From an uncultured Flavonifractor sp. (lineage in GTDB: Bacteria > Bacillota > Clostridia > Oscillospirales > Oscillospiraceae), in NCBI GenBank assembly GCA_910585415.1, contig CAJUDT010000028.1, forward strand, positions 1 to 24,923: DNA of 24,923 bases, given 5' to 3'. Position numbers and translations under genes: made by a program. The notes under the pieces are model-generated. The model did no database searches and was not told where the DNA came from. It saw nothing but the letters and a program-made list of their open reading frames with translations. How positions within the stretch are numbered: the stretch's first letter is position 1; each line of letters opens with the position of its first letter. Positions 14,705-21,199 of this stretch are shown in pieces.

Positions 14705-14897
14705 GGCGGACCGCCGGCAGAAGAAGGGCGGCGGTCCGCCTGTGAGGGGGAGAAAGACGCATAATCAAAGAACCTTCAGCTCCGTTTCCCACCCAAGGGT
14801 GAAACCGGACTTTCGTTACCGGGCCGGAGCGCCTAAGCGGACGCCGGACCCCGCAGCGGGATGGAAGTTCTTTTGGTTCCTTTTAAGAAGAGGAACC
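14705..14897. repeat. Structured repeat-like sequence between kamA and kamD
   Basis: This non-coding stretch is full of inverted repeats. A perfect 11-bp stem pairs 14705-14715 with 14730-14740. On the minus-strand RNA, AAAGAACTTC near 14872 pairs with GAAGGTTCTTT near 14775, one base bulged, closing a region of about 90 nt that contains CCCGCTGCGGG and GTTTC-ACCC hairpins. A 7-bp stem GGTTCCT/AGGAACC (14875-14897) directly abuts the kamA stop codon. The order GC-rich blocks, then TTTTGGTTCC and a stem ending in AACC resembles the end repeats' TCTTTGGTTAC hairpin, so it may be a diverged member of that class. It could instead be a regulatory RNA; no known riboswitch consensus was recognised. 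Confidence 0.55.
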
Positions 14898-16163
14898 TTA
14901 GTCGTGGTGGGAGCGCTTGTGACGCTCCAGACCAGCGGGCTCCATGGACAGCTGCTGACCGCGCTCCAGACCGGCCACGCCCATGAGCTCCACCTTCCGC
15001 TTGCCCTCGCGCTCGGCCTTGCAGTACTCGCACTGGCAGGTCTCCTCGTAGTGCTCGGGCTCGGTGTAGGTGGTGATAACGCCCTCGTAGTTGCGCAGGA
15101 TAACCTTATGCGGCGTCTGGGAAATGACGTACTGGGGCATAACGGGGGTCTTTCCGCCGCCGCCGGGGGCGTCCACCACGAAGGTGGGCACGCAGTAGCC
15201 AGAGGTGTGGCCGCGCAGGGCCTCGATAATCTCGATACCCTTGCTGACGGGAGTACGGAAGTGCTCCAGGCCCATGGACAGGTCGCACTGATAGATGTAG
15301 TAGGGGCGCACGCGAATCTTGGCCAGCTCATTGACCAGCTTCTTCATGGTGTGGACGCAGTCGTTGATGCCGGCCAGCAGCACGCTCTGGTTGCCCAGAG
15401 GCACACCGGCGTCGGCCAGACGGGCGCAGGCCGCAGCAGCCTCCTCGGTAATCTCGTTGGGGTGGTTGAAGTGGGTGTTCAGCCAGATGGGGTGGTACTT
15501 CTTCAGCATGTTGCACAGCTCGGGCGTAATGCGCTGGGGCAGCACCACGGGCGTACGGGAGCCGATGCGGACGATTTCCACATGGGGAATCTCGCGGAGC
15601 TTGGCAATGATGTACTCCAGGCGCTCGTCGGAGCAGAGCAGGGCGTCGCCGCCGGAGAGCAGCACGTCGCGGACCTGGGGCGTCTTGCGGATGTACTCAA
15701 TGGCCTGGTCCACCTGGTCCACGGGCATACCGGCGTCGCTCTGACCGGCAAAGCGGCGGCGGGTGCAGTGGCGGCAGTACATGGAGCACTCGTCGGTAAT
15801 CAGCAGCAGGCAGCGGTCGGGATAGCGGTGGGTCAGACCGGGGGCGGGGGAGTCCTCGTCCTCATGCAGGGGGTCCAGCAGGTCCGCGCAGGACTGATGG
15901 AGCTCCTTGGAGGTGGGGATAGCCTGAAGCCGCACGGGGTCCCGGGGGTCGCCGGGCTTAATCAGGGACAGGTAATAGGGGGTGATGGCCATACGCAGGG
16001 TGCCCAGGCAGGCCTTGACGCCCTCTTCCTCTTCGGGGGTCAGCTCGATGTATTTTTTCAGGTCCTCCAGGGTCTGGATGCGGTTTTCAACCTGCCATCT
16101 CCAGTCGTTCCACTGCTCATCGGTGACGTTGGGGAACAGTTCAGCACGGCGAGATACATTCAT
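14898..16163 (-). CDS. kamA: Lysine 2,3-aminomutase
   Basis: A 421-residue radical-SAM enzyme converting L-lysine to L-beta-lysine, the first step of lysine fermentation. The iron-sulphur motif is CSMYCRHC (Cys126, Cys130, Cys133), one residue off the Clostridium subterminale enzyme. Lys338 in PGGGGKTPV is the pyridoxal-phosphate lysine. Asp294 and Asp331 are the positions that bind the substrate amine. Zinc ligands Cys269, Cys376, Cys378 and Cys381 (CQCEYC) are all present, so it belongs to the true clostridial KAM group rather than EpmB. The ATG at 16163 has a perfect AGGAGGT 9 bases upstream. It is the third gene of the operon, 70 bp after kdd with a hairpin between them. Confidence 0.98.
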   Translation of the reverse strand: MNVSRRAELFPNVTDEQWNDWRWQVENRIQTLEDLKKYIELTPEEEEGVKACLGTLRMAITPYYLSLIKPGDPRDPVRLQAIPTSKELHQSCADLLDPLHEDEDSPAPGLTHRYPDRCLLLITDECSMYCRHCTRRRFAGQSDAGMPVDQVDQAIEYIRKTPQVRDVLLSGGDALLCSDERLEYIIAKLREIPHVEIVRIGSRTPVVLPQRITPELCNMLKKYHPIWLNTHFNHPNEITEEAAAACARLADAGVPLGNQSVLLAGINDCVHTMKKLVNELAKIRVRPYYIYQCDLSMGLEHFRTPVSKGIEIIEALRGHTSGYCVPTFVVDAPGGGGKTPVMPQYVISQTPHKVILRNYEGVITTYTEPEHYEETCQCEYCKAEREGKRKVELMGVAGLERGQQLSMEPAGLERHKRSHHD

Positions 16164-16196
16164 TGTGGGTTTACCTCCTAATATTTTTGGGGGAAG

Positions 16197-16228
16197 GCCC
16201 GCCCCGTCCCGCGAGGCGGGCGTTTTTT
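16197..16228 (+). terminator. Hairpin in the kdd-kamA gap, with T-run on the antisense strand
   Basis: GCCCGCC (16197-16203) pairs with GGCGGGC (16215-16221), followed by TTTTTT on the plus strand (16223-16228). In the operon mRNA (minus strand) the U-run is absent, so the operon is not terminated here. It could block antisense transcription into kdd, or set an mRNA stability boundary between kdd and kamA. Confidence 0.6.
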
Positions 16229-16233
16229 CTGTA

Positions 16234-17274
16234 TTACAGGTATTTCTTCTCGAAGTAAGCCTTCAGCCCGGCATTTTCCCGCAGCTCGGACAGGGTAATC
16301 TCGGCATGGTCCTTGGTGTAGCCGTTGCCCACGATCATGGTGACGTCCTTGCCGCAGCCCTCGGCGCCCAGGGCGGCCTTGGCGAAATCGGTGGCCATGG
16401 AGAAGAAGTACACGGTGCCATTGTCCCGGACGGGGAGGATGGCGCTCATCTCGCAGGCGGGGACGTTGACGATCAGGATGGACACGTCGTACTCCTTGCC
16501 GTTGTTGACGGCCAGGGACTTCTCCAGCACCTCGATGGGGTTGGTGGCGGAGCCCACAATGGCCTCGTGGCACAAATTCATGCTCTTGAGCAAGTTGGCG
16601 TCCTCTTCGCAGATGACCAGAGCCACCACCTTGCCGGTGGGGCCGACCCGCTTCATGGCCTCGTAGCAGCACATCATGCCGCCCTTGCCGGCGCCGCCGA
16701 GAATGAGCACACTGTCGCCGGGCTTGACCAGCTTGGCGGTCTGGGCGGGAGCGCCCGCCACGTCCAGAGCGGCCAGGGCCAGCTCCTCGCTCATGTCGTT
16801 GGGCAGCTTGGCGTACAGGCCGGACTCGAAGAGAATGGCCTGAGCCTGCACGTCCACACGGTCAATCTCGGGGTGGATGGCGAGAATCTTCTCAATCTTC
16901 AGGGGGGTCAGGGAGAGGGACACCAGGGAGGCGATCTTGTCGCCCACCTTCAGGTCGATCTTGCCCTCCAGGTCCTCGCCGATCTGCTTGACGGTGCCGA
17001 TGAACATGCCGCCGGAGCCGGTAACGGGGTTCTGCATCTTGCCGCGCTCGCCCACGATGTCCAGAATCATCTGCTCGGTCTTGCCCAGGTCCTTCTCACA
17101 GGCCTCGTAAATCTGAGTGAAGGACGCGGAGTCAATGTTCAGGGCGGACACGTCGCACAGGATCTCGTTGGACCAGCACTCCATGGTGTTGTCGATTTTC
17201 TTGGCGGCCTGGGTCATAAGGCCCTGGGGCTCGATGACGCGATGGACGCCGTACTTGTTGCCTTTCTTCTGCAT
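16234..17274 (-). CDS. kdd: L-erythro-3,5-diaminohexanoate dehydrogenase
   Basis: A 346-residue NAD(P)-dependent dehydrogenase that oxidatively deaminates 3,5-diaminohexanoate to 3-keto-5-aminohexanoate. The nucleotide-binding loop is VLILGGAGKGGMMCC (residues about 189-203). The N-terminal GNKYGVHRVIEPQG and the GSGGMFIGTVKQIG segment are typical of Kdd. It is distantly related to medium-chain dehydrogenases but short, and lacks their zinc-ligand pattern. The start was set at the ATG at 17274, since AGGAGGAG lies 6 bases before it; a start seven codons upstream would encode the ribosome site itself. It sits between kce and kamA, after a C-rich leader. Confidence 0.95.
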   Translation of the reverse strand: MQKKGNKYGVHRVIEPQGLMTQAAKKIDNTMECWSNEILCDVSALNIDSASFTQIYEACEKDLGKTEQMILDIVGERGKMQNPVTGSGGMFIGTVKQIGEDLEGKIDLKVGDKIASLVSLSLTPLKIEKILAIHPEIDRVDVQAQAILFESGLYAKLPNDMSEELALAALDVAGAPAQTAKLVKPGDSVLILGGAGKGGMMCCYEAMKRVGPTGKVVALVICEEDANLLKSMNLCHEAIVGSATNPIEVLEKSLAVNNGKEYDVSILIVNVPACEMSAILPVRDNGTVYFFSMATDFAKAALGAEGCGKDVTMIVGNGYTKDHAEITLSELRENAGLKAYFEKKYL

Positions 17275-17288
17275 GGAAATCTCCTCCT

Positions 17289-17447
17289 GCTTCATCGTTC
17301 AATTTTGGGGATAATCGCTTTTGGGACATTGGGATTTTGCCTGGGGATTTCTTGGGTTGGGGAATTTGCCTGGGTTCCTATAACGCGCAACTGGTTGGGG
17401 AGCAGTTGTTTGTTGACGTACCAATGGGTATGCGCCGGGGGGAAGTC
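17289..17447 (-). other. C-rich, G-poor leader between kce and kdd
   Basis: This 159-bp gap has no gene. In the operon RNA, the 80 bases from 17380 to 17301 contain 27 C and 10 G, with repeated CCC(C)AA groups. It includes the imperfect direct repeat CAGGCAAATTCCCC / CAGGCAAAATCCC. The only stem seen is AACTG-CAGTT near 17390-17408. Unstructured C-over-G RNA is what Rho loading sites look like, but this is compositional evidence only. No promoter was recognised. Confidence 0.5.
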
Positions 17448-18269
17448 TTATTTCTTCAGGGACAGAAGCGCACGGGCCTCGTCGGGGGTGGCAATCTCGC
17501 GGCCCAGGAGCTTGGCCAGGGCGGCGACCTTCTCTACCAGCTCGCCGTTGGAAGCGGCCTTGCGGCCCCGCTCCAGGTAGATGTTATCCTCGAAGCCCAC
17601 GCGGACGTTGCCGCCCATGACGATGCCGGCGGCTACCATGGGCCACGCGCCCCGGCCCACACCGGTGACGGTCCAGGTGGACCCGGCGGGAATCTGCTTG
17701 ACTAAGTAATCCAGGTGGCCCACGGTGGCGGGGGTGCAGCCGTTGACGCCCAGCACAAAGTTGAACTGCATGGGAGCACCGGGCACCTCGCCCCTGGCGG
17801 CCATGCCCAGGACGGTGTCCAGGTGACCGATTTCAAAGCACTCATACTCGGGCTTGATGTTGTTCTCCAGCATCCGCTTGCCGAAGGCCCGCATGGTGGG
17901 CATGTCGTTGACAAAAATATCGTCGCCGAAGTTGCAGGTGCCGCAGTCCAGGGTGGCCATCTCGGGACACAGCTCGGTGGGCTGGAGGCGCTCCTCAGGG
18001 GTCATGCCGGTGGCGCCGCCGGTGGAGGGAATCAGGATGACGCCGGGGCAGGCCTCCCGGATGGCGTCCAGAACCACACGGAACCGCTCCCGGTCCTGGG
18101 TGGGGGTGCCGTCGTCGGTGCGGACATGGACGTGAATGACGGCCGCGCCGGCCTCGAAGGCGCTCTTGGCCTCCCGCACCATTTCCTCCACCGTGTAGGG
18201 GACCGCGGAATTGTGCTGCTTGGTGACCTCCGCGCCGCAGATGGCCGCTGTGATAATCAGTTTTTCCAT
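17448..18269 (-). CDS. kce: 3-keto-5-aminohexanoate cleavage enzyme
   Basis: A 273-residue BKACE-family (DUF849) enzyme that condenses 3-keto-5-aminohexanoate with acetyl-CoA to give 3-aminobutyryl-CoA and acetoacetate. The zinc-binding HVHVR (His46, His48) and later Glu227 (VRVGFEDN) are present. The N-terminal LIITAAICGAEVTK and GTCNFGDDIFVND match characterised Kce rather than other BKACE subtypes; the kam neighbours confirm the assignment. The ATG at 18269 follows GAGGAGGAG by 6 bases; a longer start seven codons upstream includes that site. It is the first gene of the operon, behind a 330-base leader that contains the lysine riboswitch and two hairpins. Confidence 0.96.
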   Translation of the reverse strand: MEKLIITAAICGAEVTKQHNSAVPYTVEEMVREAKSAFEAGAAVIHVHVRTDDGTPTQDRERFRVVLDAIREACPGVILIPSTGGATGMTPEERLQPTELCPEMATLDCGTCNFGDDIFVNDMPTMRAFGKRMLENNIKPEYECFEIGHLDTVLGMAARGEVPGAPMQFNFVLGVNGCTPATVGHLDYLVKQIPAGSTWTVTGVGRGAWPMVAAGIVMGGNVRVGFEDNIYLERGRKAASNGELVEKVAALAKLLGREIATPDEARALLSLKK

Positions 18270-18287
18270 GGGTTCTCCTCCTCGTTT

Positions 18288-18347
18288 CATTAAAAATGAA
18301 AATGAGCGCTCTCCGTCTTCCTGGGGTGGGTCAGACGGGACAGCGCT
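18288..18347 (-). terminator. Second terminator-like hairpin in the kce leader
   Basis: Two stacked stems, AGCGCT (18305-18310 with 18342-18347) and CCGTCT (18313-18318) with AGACGG (18333-18338), are followed on the minus strand by CATTTTCATTTTT. This lies downstream of the riboswitch terminator and just before the kce ribosome site. It may be a second, weaker attenuator, or a 5' stability hairpin. No alternative partner strand for it was found in the aptamer. Confidence 0.6.
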
Positions 18348-18355
18348 TCATGAAC

Positions 18356-18414
18356 AAAAAATGCTATCTACGTCCAAAGGGTTCCTATATTCACCCTTGA
18401 GACATAAATAGCAC
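18356..18414 (-). terminator. Riboswitch-controlled intrinsic terminator
   Basis: On the minus strand the 14-base arm at 18414-18401 pairs completely with the arm at 18374-18361, including three G-U pairs. It is capped by AAGGGT/ACCCTT (within 18399-18377) and followed by six U (18361-18356). The first arm contains the entire P1 3' strand of the aptamer (18411-18403). P1 and this terminator therefore cannot form together: ligand-stabilised P1 should allow read-through into kce. Confidence 0.85.
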
Positions 18415-18578
18415 TCCATGTTACTCATGACAATCCGAACGCGCTGGGCGCACGGCTCAGGGGGAGGGCTGTACGATTCACGTCCCCCTTCGGCGGACCG
18501 AACATTCACAAGCTGCATCGGACTCGTCAAGTCCTTGCCATCAGCCTGCTACCTTTGCGCTCCGCGCCTCTATCCATG
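18403..18578 (-). promoter_or_regulatory. Lysine riboswitch (L box) aptamer upstream of the lysine fermentation operon
   Basis: Read on the minus strand. The closing helix P1 is CATGGATAG (18578-18570) with CTATTTATG (18411-18403), nine pairs including two G-U. Inside, L-box landmarks occur in order: AGAGGCGCG (from 18571), GGTAGCAGGCTG soon after, GCCGAAGG (18494-18487) before a GGGGGA...TCCCCC hairpin, a GTGCGCCCAGCGCG hairpin, and the 3' signature TGTCATG...CATGGAGTGCTAT ending at 18408. These align with the Thermotoga and Bacillus lysine aptamers as I remember them (GGAGGCGCG, GAGTAGGCTG, GCCGAAGG, TGTCA...TGGAG-GC). The five-stem layout and total length of about 176 nt also fit. The downstream genes all degrade lysine, which supports the ligand independently. 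A covariance-model score was not available. Confidence 0.85.
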
Positions 18579-18603
18579 CATGTTATTCACTTTTACTAAA
18601 ATC

Positions 18604-18632
18604 AATATACCCCATCGAAGGCGTTTTGTCAA
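18604..18632 (-). promoter_or_regulatory. Strong sigma-A promoter of the kce-kdd-kamADE operon
   Basis: On the minus strand a consensus TTGACA (18632-18627), a 17-bp spacer and TATATT (18609-18604). Transcription should begin near 18597, about 20 bases before P1 of the riboswitch. The strength of this promoter implies that control is mainly exerted at the leader RNA. Confidence 0.88.
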
Positions 18633-18852
18633 TCATTTATTTTGCGAAAAACTATTTTTCTACAGATAGCTGAATTTCCTCCTTATTTTTTGTGCAGAAC
18701 GCCTAATTTGGCCCCAGCCGCAGCCCATCTTTCCACATCCGCTCGGGGCGCGTTTTGGTGGCCGAAAGGGACAAAAATCCCCTGTTCCAGCCCCCTAAAA
18801 GGCGCAAACTGCCTCTCAGCTGTGGACATAGGGCAATCCTGCAATTTTCCCA
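18633..18852. other. Intergenic region between divergent promoters
   Basis: This 220-bp region separates the kam operon promoter from the lipoprotein promoter. The left half is AT-rich. I see no gene, repeat or clear operator in it; a short frame starting at 18642 has no ribosome site and runs into the lipoprotein gene in another frame. Confidence 0.5.
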
Positions 18853-18881
18853 TTTACGCGGGCGGGGAGGAATGGTACAAT
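18853..18881 (+). promoter_or_regulatory. Promoter of the lipoprotein-RlmD unit
   Basis: TTTACG (18853-18858), a 17-bp spacer and TACAAT (18876-18881), with TGG directly before the -10 (an extended -10). It is 43 bases upstream of the ATG at 18925. Confidence 0.72.
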
Positions 18882-18924
18882 GAAACCAGTCCCTCTATCA
18901 CTGTGACAGAAAAAAGGAGAAGTT

Positions 18925-19737
18925 ATGAGACAAAACCGTTTTTTGACATTGATGCTGGCCTCTGCCGTGGCCCTTACCCTGACGGCCTGCCAGTCCGCCG
19001 CCGGGCCGGAGACGCCCCCTCCGGACACCCCCGCCCCTGTGGAAACTCCCACACCCCCTCCGGCCACCCCCACCCCGGCCCCCGCCGAGGCCCCCGTGTG
19101 GGGCACGTATACCGTGGAGCAGGACTATTTCGCCGGGGACGGAGAGACGTTGGTGCTCCGAATCCACTGTGAGCTGCCCCATGTGGAAAACCCGGAGGCC
19201 TGCCCCGCCGGGGCGGCCATCAACGCCTGGTATGAGGACGAGGGCCGCTCCCGCCTGCTGGAGGCCGAGGACCAGTACGAGCTTCAGGTGGCCGACTACG
19301 ATATCTCCACCGTCACCGGCTTCCAGTTCCAGCCCATGAATCAGGAGATGTCCTCCCAGGTGGTCTATGAGGATAACGGCATCATCAGCGTACGGCGGGA
19401 GCTCTATGCGGACTTCGGCGGGGCCCATCCCCAGGTCTACCGCCTGTCGGAGCAGTTCGACGCCGCCACCGGGGCGCGGCTGGCCTTTGCCGACCTGTTT
19501 TCCGACGCGGAGGGCGTCATGGAGCTGGTGACCGCCGCCTTCCTGGAGCACACGGAGTTAAAAGACGCGGGCCTCAGCCGGGAGGAAGTGGCGGTAGCCT
19601 GCCAGCCGGAAAATTTCTACCTCTCCGATGAGGGCTATGTGTTCTGGATTCAGGCCGAAAGCCTCCCCGCCGTCCACAGCCCCCTTGAGGTCACCCTCTC
19701 CTTTGACGCCCTGGCTGGACTGACCCGCCATGGATAA
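18925..19737 (+). CDS. Surface lipoprotein with DUF3298-like domain
   Basis: A 270-residue exported lipoprotein. The signal peptide (residues 1-21) ends in the lipobox LTAC, with Cys22 the lipidation site. A Pro/Thr-rich linker (residues about 28-57, PPPDTPAPVETPTPPPATP) follows, then a globular domain of about 200 residues. That domain resembles DUF4163/DUF3298 proteins (as in PdaC and RsiV), with QVVYEDNGIISVRRELYADFGGAHPQVY as the core and GARLAFADLFSD after it. These domains occur in cell-wall-associated proteins and some bind lysozyme or peptidoglycan fragments; a specific role here is unknown. AAGGAG lies 7 bases before the ATG. Its last 8 bases overlap the rRNA methyltransferase start, so the two are translationally linked. 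Confidence 0.85.
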   Translation: MRQNRFLTLMLASAVALTLTACQSAAGPETPPPDTPAPVETPTPPPATPTPAPAEAPVWGTYTVEQDYFAGDGETLVLRIHCELPHVENPEACPAGAAINAWYEDEGRSRLLEAEDQYELQVADYDISTVTGFQFQPMNQEMSSQVVYEDNGIISVRRELYADFGGAHPQVYRLSEQFDAATGARLAFADLFSDAEGVMELVTAAFLEHTELKDAGLSREEVAVACQPENFYLSDEGYVFWIQAESLPAVHSPLEVTLSFDALAGLTRHG

Positions 19738-21106
19738 GCGCCCAGCAGAGGGGAGCCTCCATCAGCTCTCCATTGACAGCAATGCCGGAGACGGCGCGGG
19801 GGTGGCCCGGCTGGATGGCATGGTGGTCTTTGTTCAGGGGGGCATCCGCGGAGAGGTGTGCGGCGTGCGCCTGGACAAGGTGGGGCGCAATGCCATCTGG
19901 GGGCATGTGGAGCAAATCAGAACCCCCTCCCCCGCCCGGCTTGCGCCGGACTGCCCCCATTTCGGCCAATGCGGCGGGTGCCAGCTGCGGCACATGGACT
20001 ACGGCGAGGAATTGGCCCTCAAGCGCCGCCGGGTGGAGGACGCCCTACGGCGCATCGGCGGGGCGGACCTTCGGGTGGAGGAAATTTTCGGCGCGCCCCA
20101 GCAGGAGCGCTACCGCAATAAGGTGCAGTTTCCCACGGCCCCCGGACCGAAAATCGGCTTTTACCGGCCCAGGAGCCATCAGGTCATTGACGTGAACGAC
20201 TGCCTGCTTCAGCCGGAATCCGCCGCCCGCCTGCGCCGGGCCGTTCGGGATTGGATGAAGCGCTGCCGGGTTCCGGCCTATGACGAGAGGCAGCGGCGCG
20301 GTCTGGTCCGGCATGTGTATGTACGCACCAACCGGCAGGGGGAAAGCCTGCTCTGCCTGCTGGTCAACGGCACCAAGCTCCCTCAGGAGGACGCTTTGAT
20401 TCAGGCCCTCCGGCAGGCGGAGCCCCGGCTGGTCGGGGTGGTGCTGGGGGTCAACCGGTCCCACAGCAACGTGATTTTGGGGGAGGATTACCGGACCCTC
20501 TGGGGGGAGGACGCCCTGTTGGATACCCTGTGCGGGTACCGCTTCCGCCTGTCGGTGCCCTCTTTTTATCAGGTCAACGCCCCCCAGGCGGAGGTCCTCT
20601 ACGAAAAGGCCCTGGAGCTGGCCGGACTGACGGGGACGGAAACTGTGCTGGACCTGTATTGCGGCATTGGCACCATCAGTCTGGTTATGGCCCGCCGGGC
20701 GGGGCAGGTCTGGGGGGCGGAGGCGGTCCCCCAGGCGGTGGCCGACGCCCGGGAAAACGCCCGCCGGAACGGGGTGGAAAACGTCCAATTCCTCTGCGCC
20801 GACGCCGGGGCGGCCGCCCGGCGGCTGGAGGCGGAGGGCGTCCGTCCCCACGTGGTCTGCGTGGACCCGCCCCGGAAGGGCCTGGCAGAGGACGTGGTGG
20901 ATACCATCGCCCGCATGGGGCCGGAGCGGGTGGTCTATGTCTCCTGCGACCCCGGCACTTTGGGCCGGGATGTGGGCCGCTTCCAGGCGCGGGGCTACCT
21001 GCCCCGGCGGGCCCTGGCGGTGGATTTGTTCCCCAGAACCGCCCATGTGGAGACGGTCTGCCTGTTCACCAGGTCTGGCGGTCCCTCCGGGGAAGGGCCG
21101 GGGTGA
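19730..21106 (+). CDS. rlmD: 23S rRNA (uracil-5-)-methyltransferase RlmD/TrmA family
   Basis: A 458-residue SAM-dependent RNA uracil-C5 methyltransferase. A degenerate TRAM-like N-terminus is followed by the 4Fe-4S cysteines Cys75, Cys81 and Cys84 (CPHFGQCGGC) with Cys158 (NDCLL). The SAM loop is LDLYCGIGTISLVMA, then DPPRKGL, and the catalytic-cysteine block SCDPGTLGRDV. These place it in the RlmD/RlmCD group (Firmicutes RlmCD methylates U747 and U1939); the exact target uridine cannot be read from sequence. The start overlaps the lipoprotein stop region by 8 bp and no separate strong ribosome site is visible, so translation is probably coupled. It ends in a strong terminator. Confidence 0.93.
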   Translation: MDKRPAEGSLHQLSIDSNAGDGAGVARLDGMVVFVQGGIRGEVCGVRLDKVGRNAIWGHVEQIRTPSPARLAPDCPHFGQCGGCQLRHMDYGEELALKRRRVEDALRRIGGADLRVEEIFGAPQQERYRNKVQFPTAPGPKIGFYRPRSHQVIDVNDCLLQPESAARLRRAVRDWMKRCRVPAYDERQRRGLVRHVYVRTNRQGESLLCLLVNGTKLPQEDALIQALRQAEPRLVGVVLGVNRSHSNVILGEDYRTLWGEDALLDTLCGYRFRLSVPSFYQVNAPQAEVLYEKALELAGLTGTETVLDLYCGIGTISLVMARRAGQVWGAEAVPQAVADARENARRNGVENVQFLCADAGAAARRLEAEGVRPHVVCVDPPRKGLAEDVVDTIARMGPERVVYVSCDPGTLGRDVGRFQARGYLPRRALAVDLFPRTAHVETVCLFTRSGGPSGEGPG

Positions 21107-21137
21107 CCGGGGCGGGGCTCCCACCGGCAAAACGTAC

Positions 21138-21187
21138 AGCAGGGAGTGGCATGACGGAAATCATGCCGCTCCCTGCTTGTTTTTTAT
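21138..21187. terminator. Intrinsic terminator of rlmD
   Basis: A 17-bp stem with one G-U pair (21138-21154 with 21161-21177), the loop CGGAAA, then TGTTTTTT on the plus strand. The convergent anti-sigma gene stops at 21200; on that strand the tail is GTACGTTTT, so the same hairpin could serve both. Confidence 0.92.
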
Positions 21188-21199
21188 GGACGCCTGCCG

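Noticed and set aside
14705..14897. Adenosylcobalamin riboswitch before kamDE
   Set aside because: Attractive because the mutase needs B12, but I could not find the B12-box or the GCCACTG-type core in the right order.
18418..18669. Short frames overlapping the riboswitch
   Set aside because: They lie in the structured leader, have no ribosome sites and do not resemble known leader peptides.
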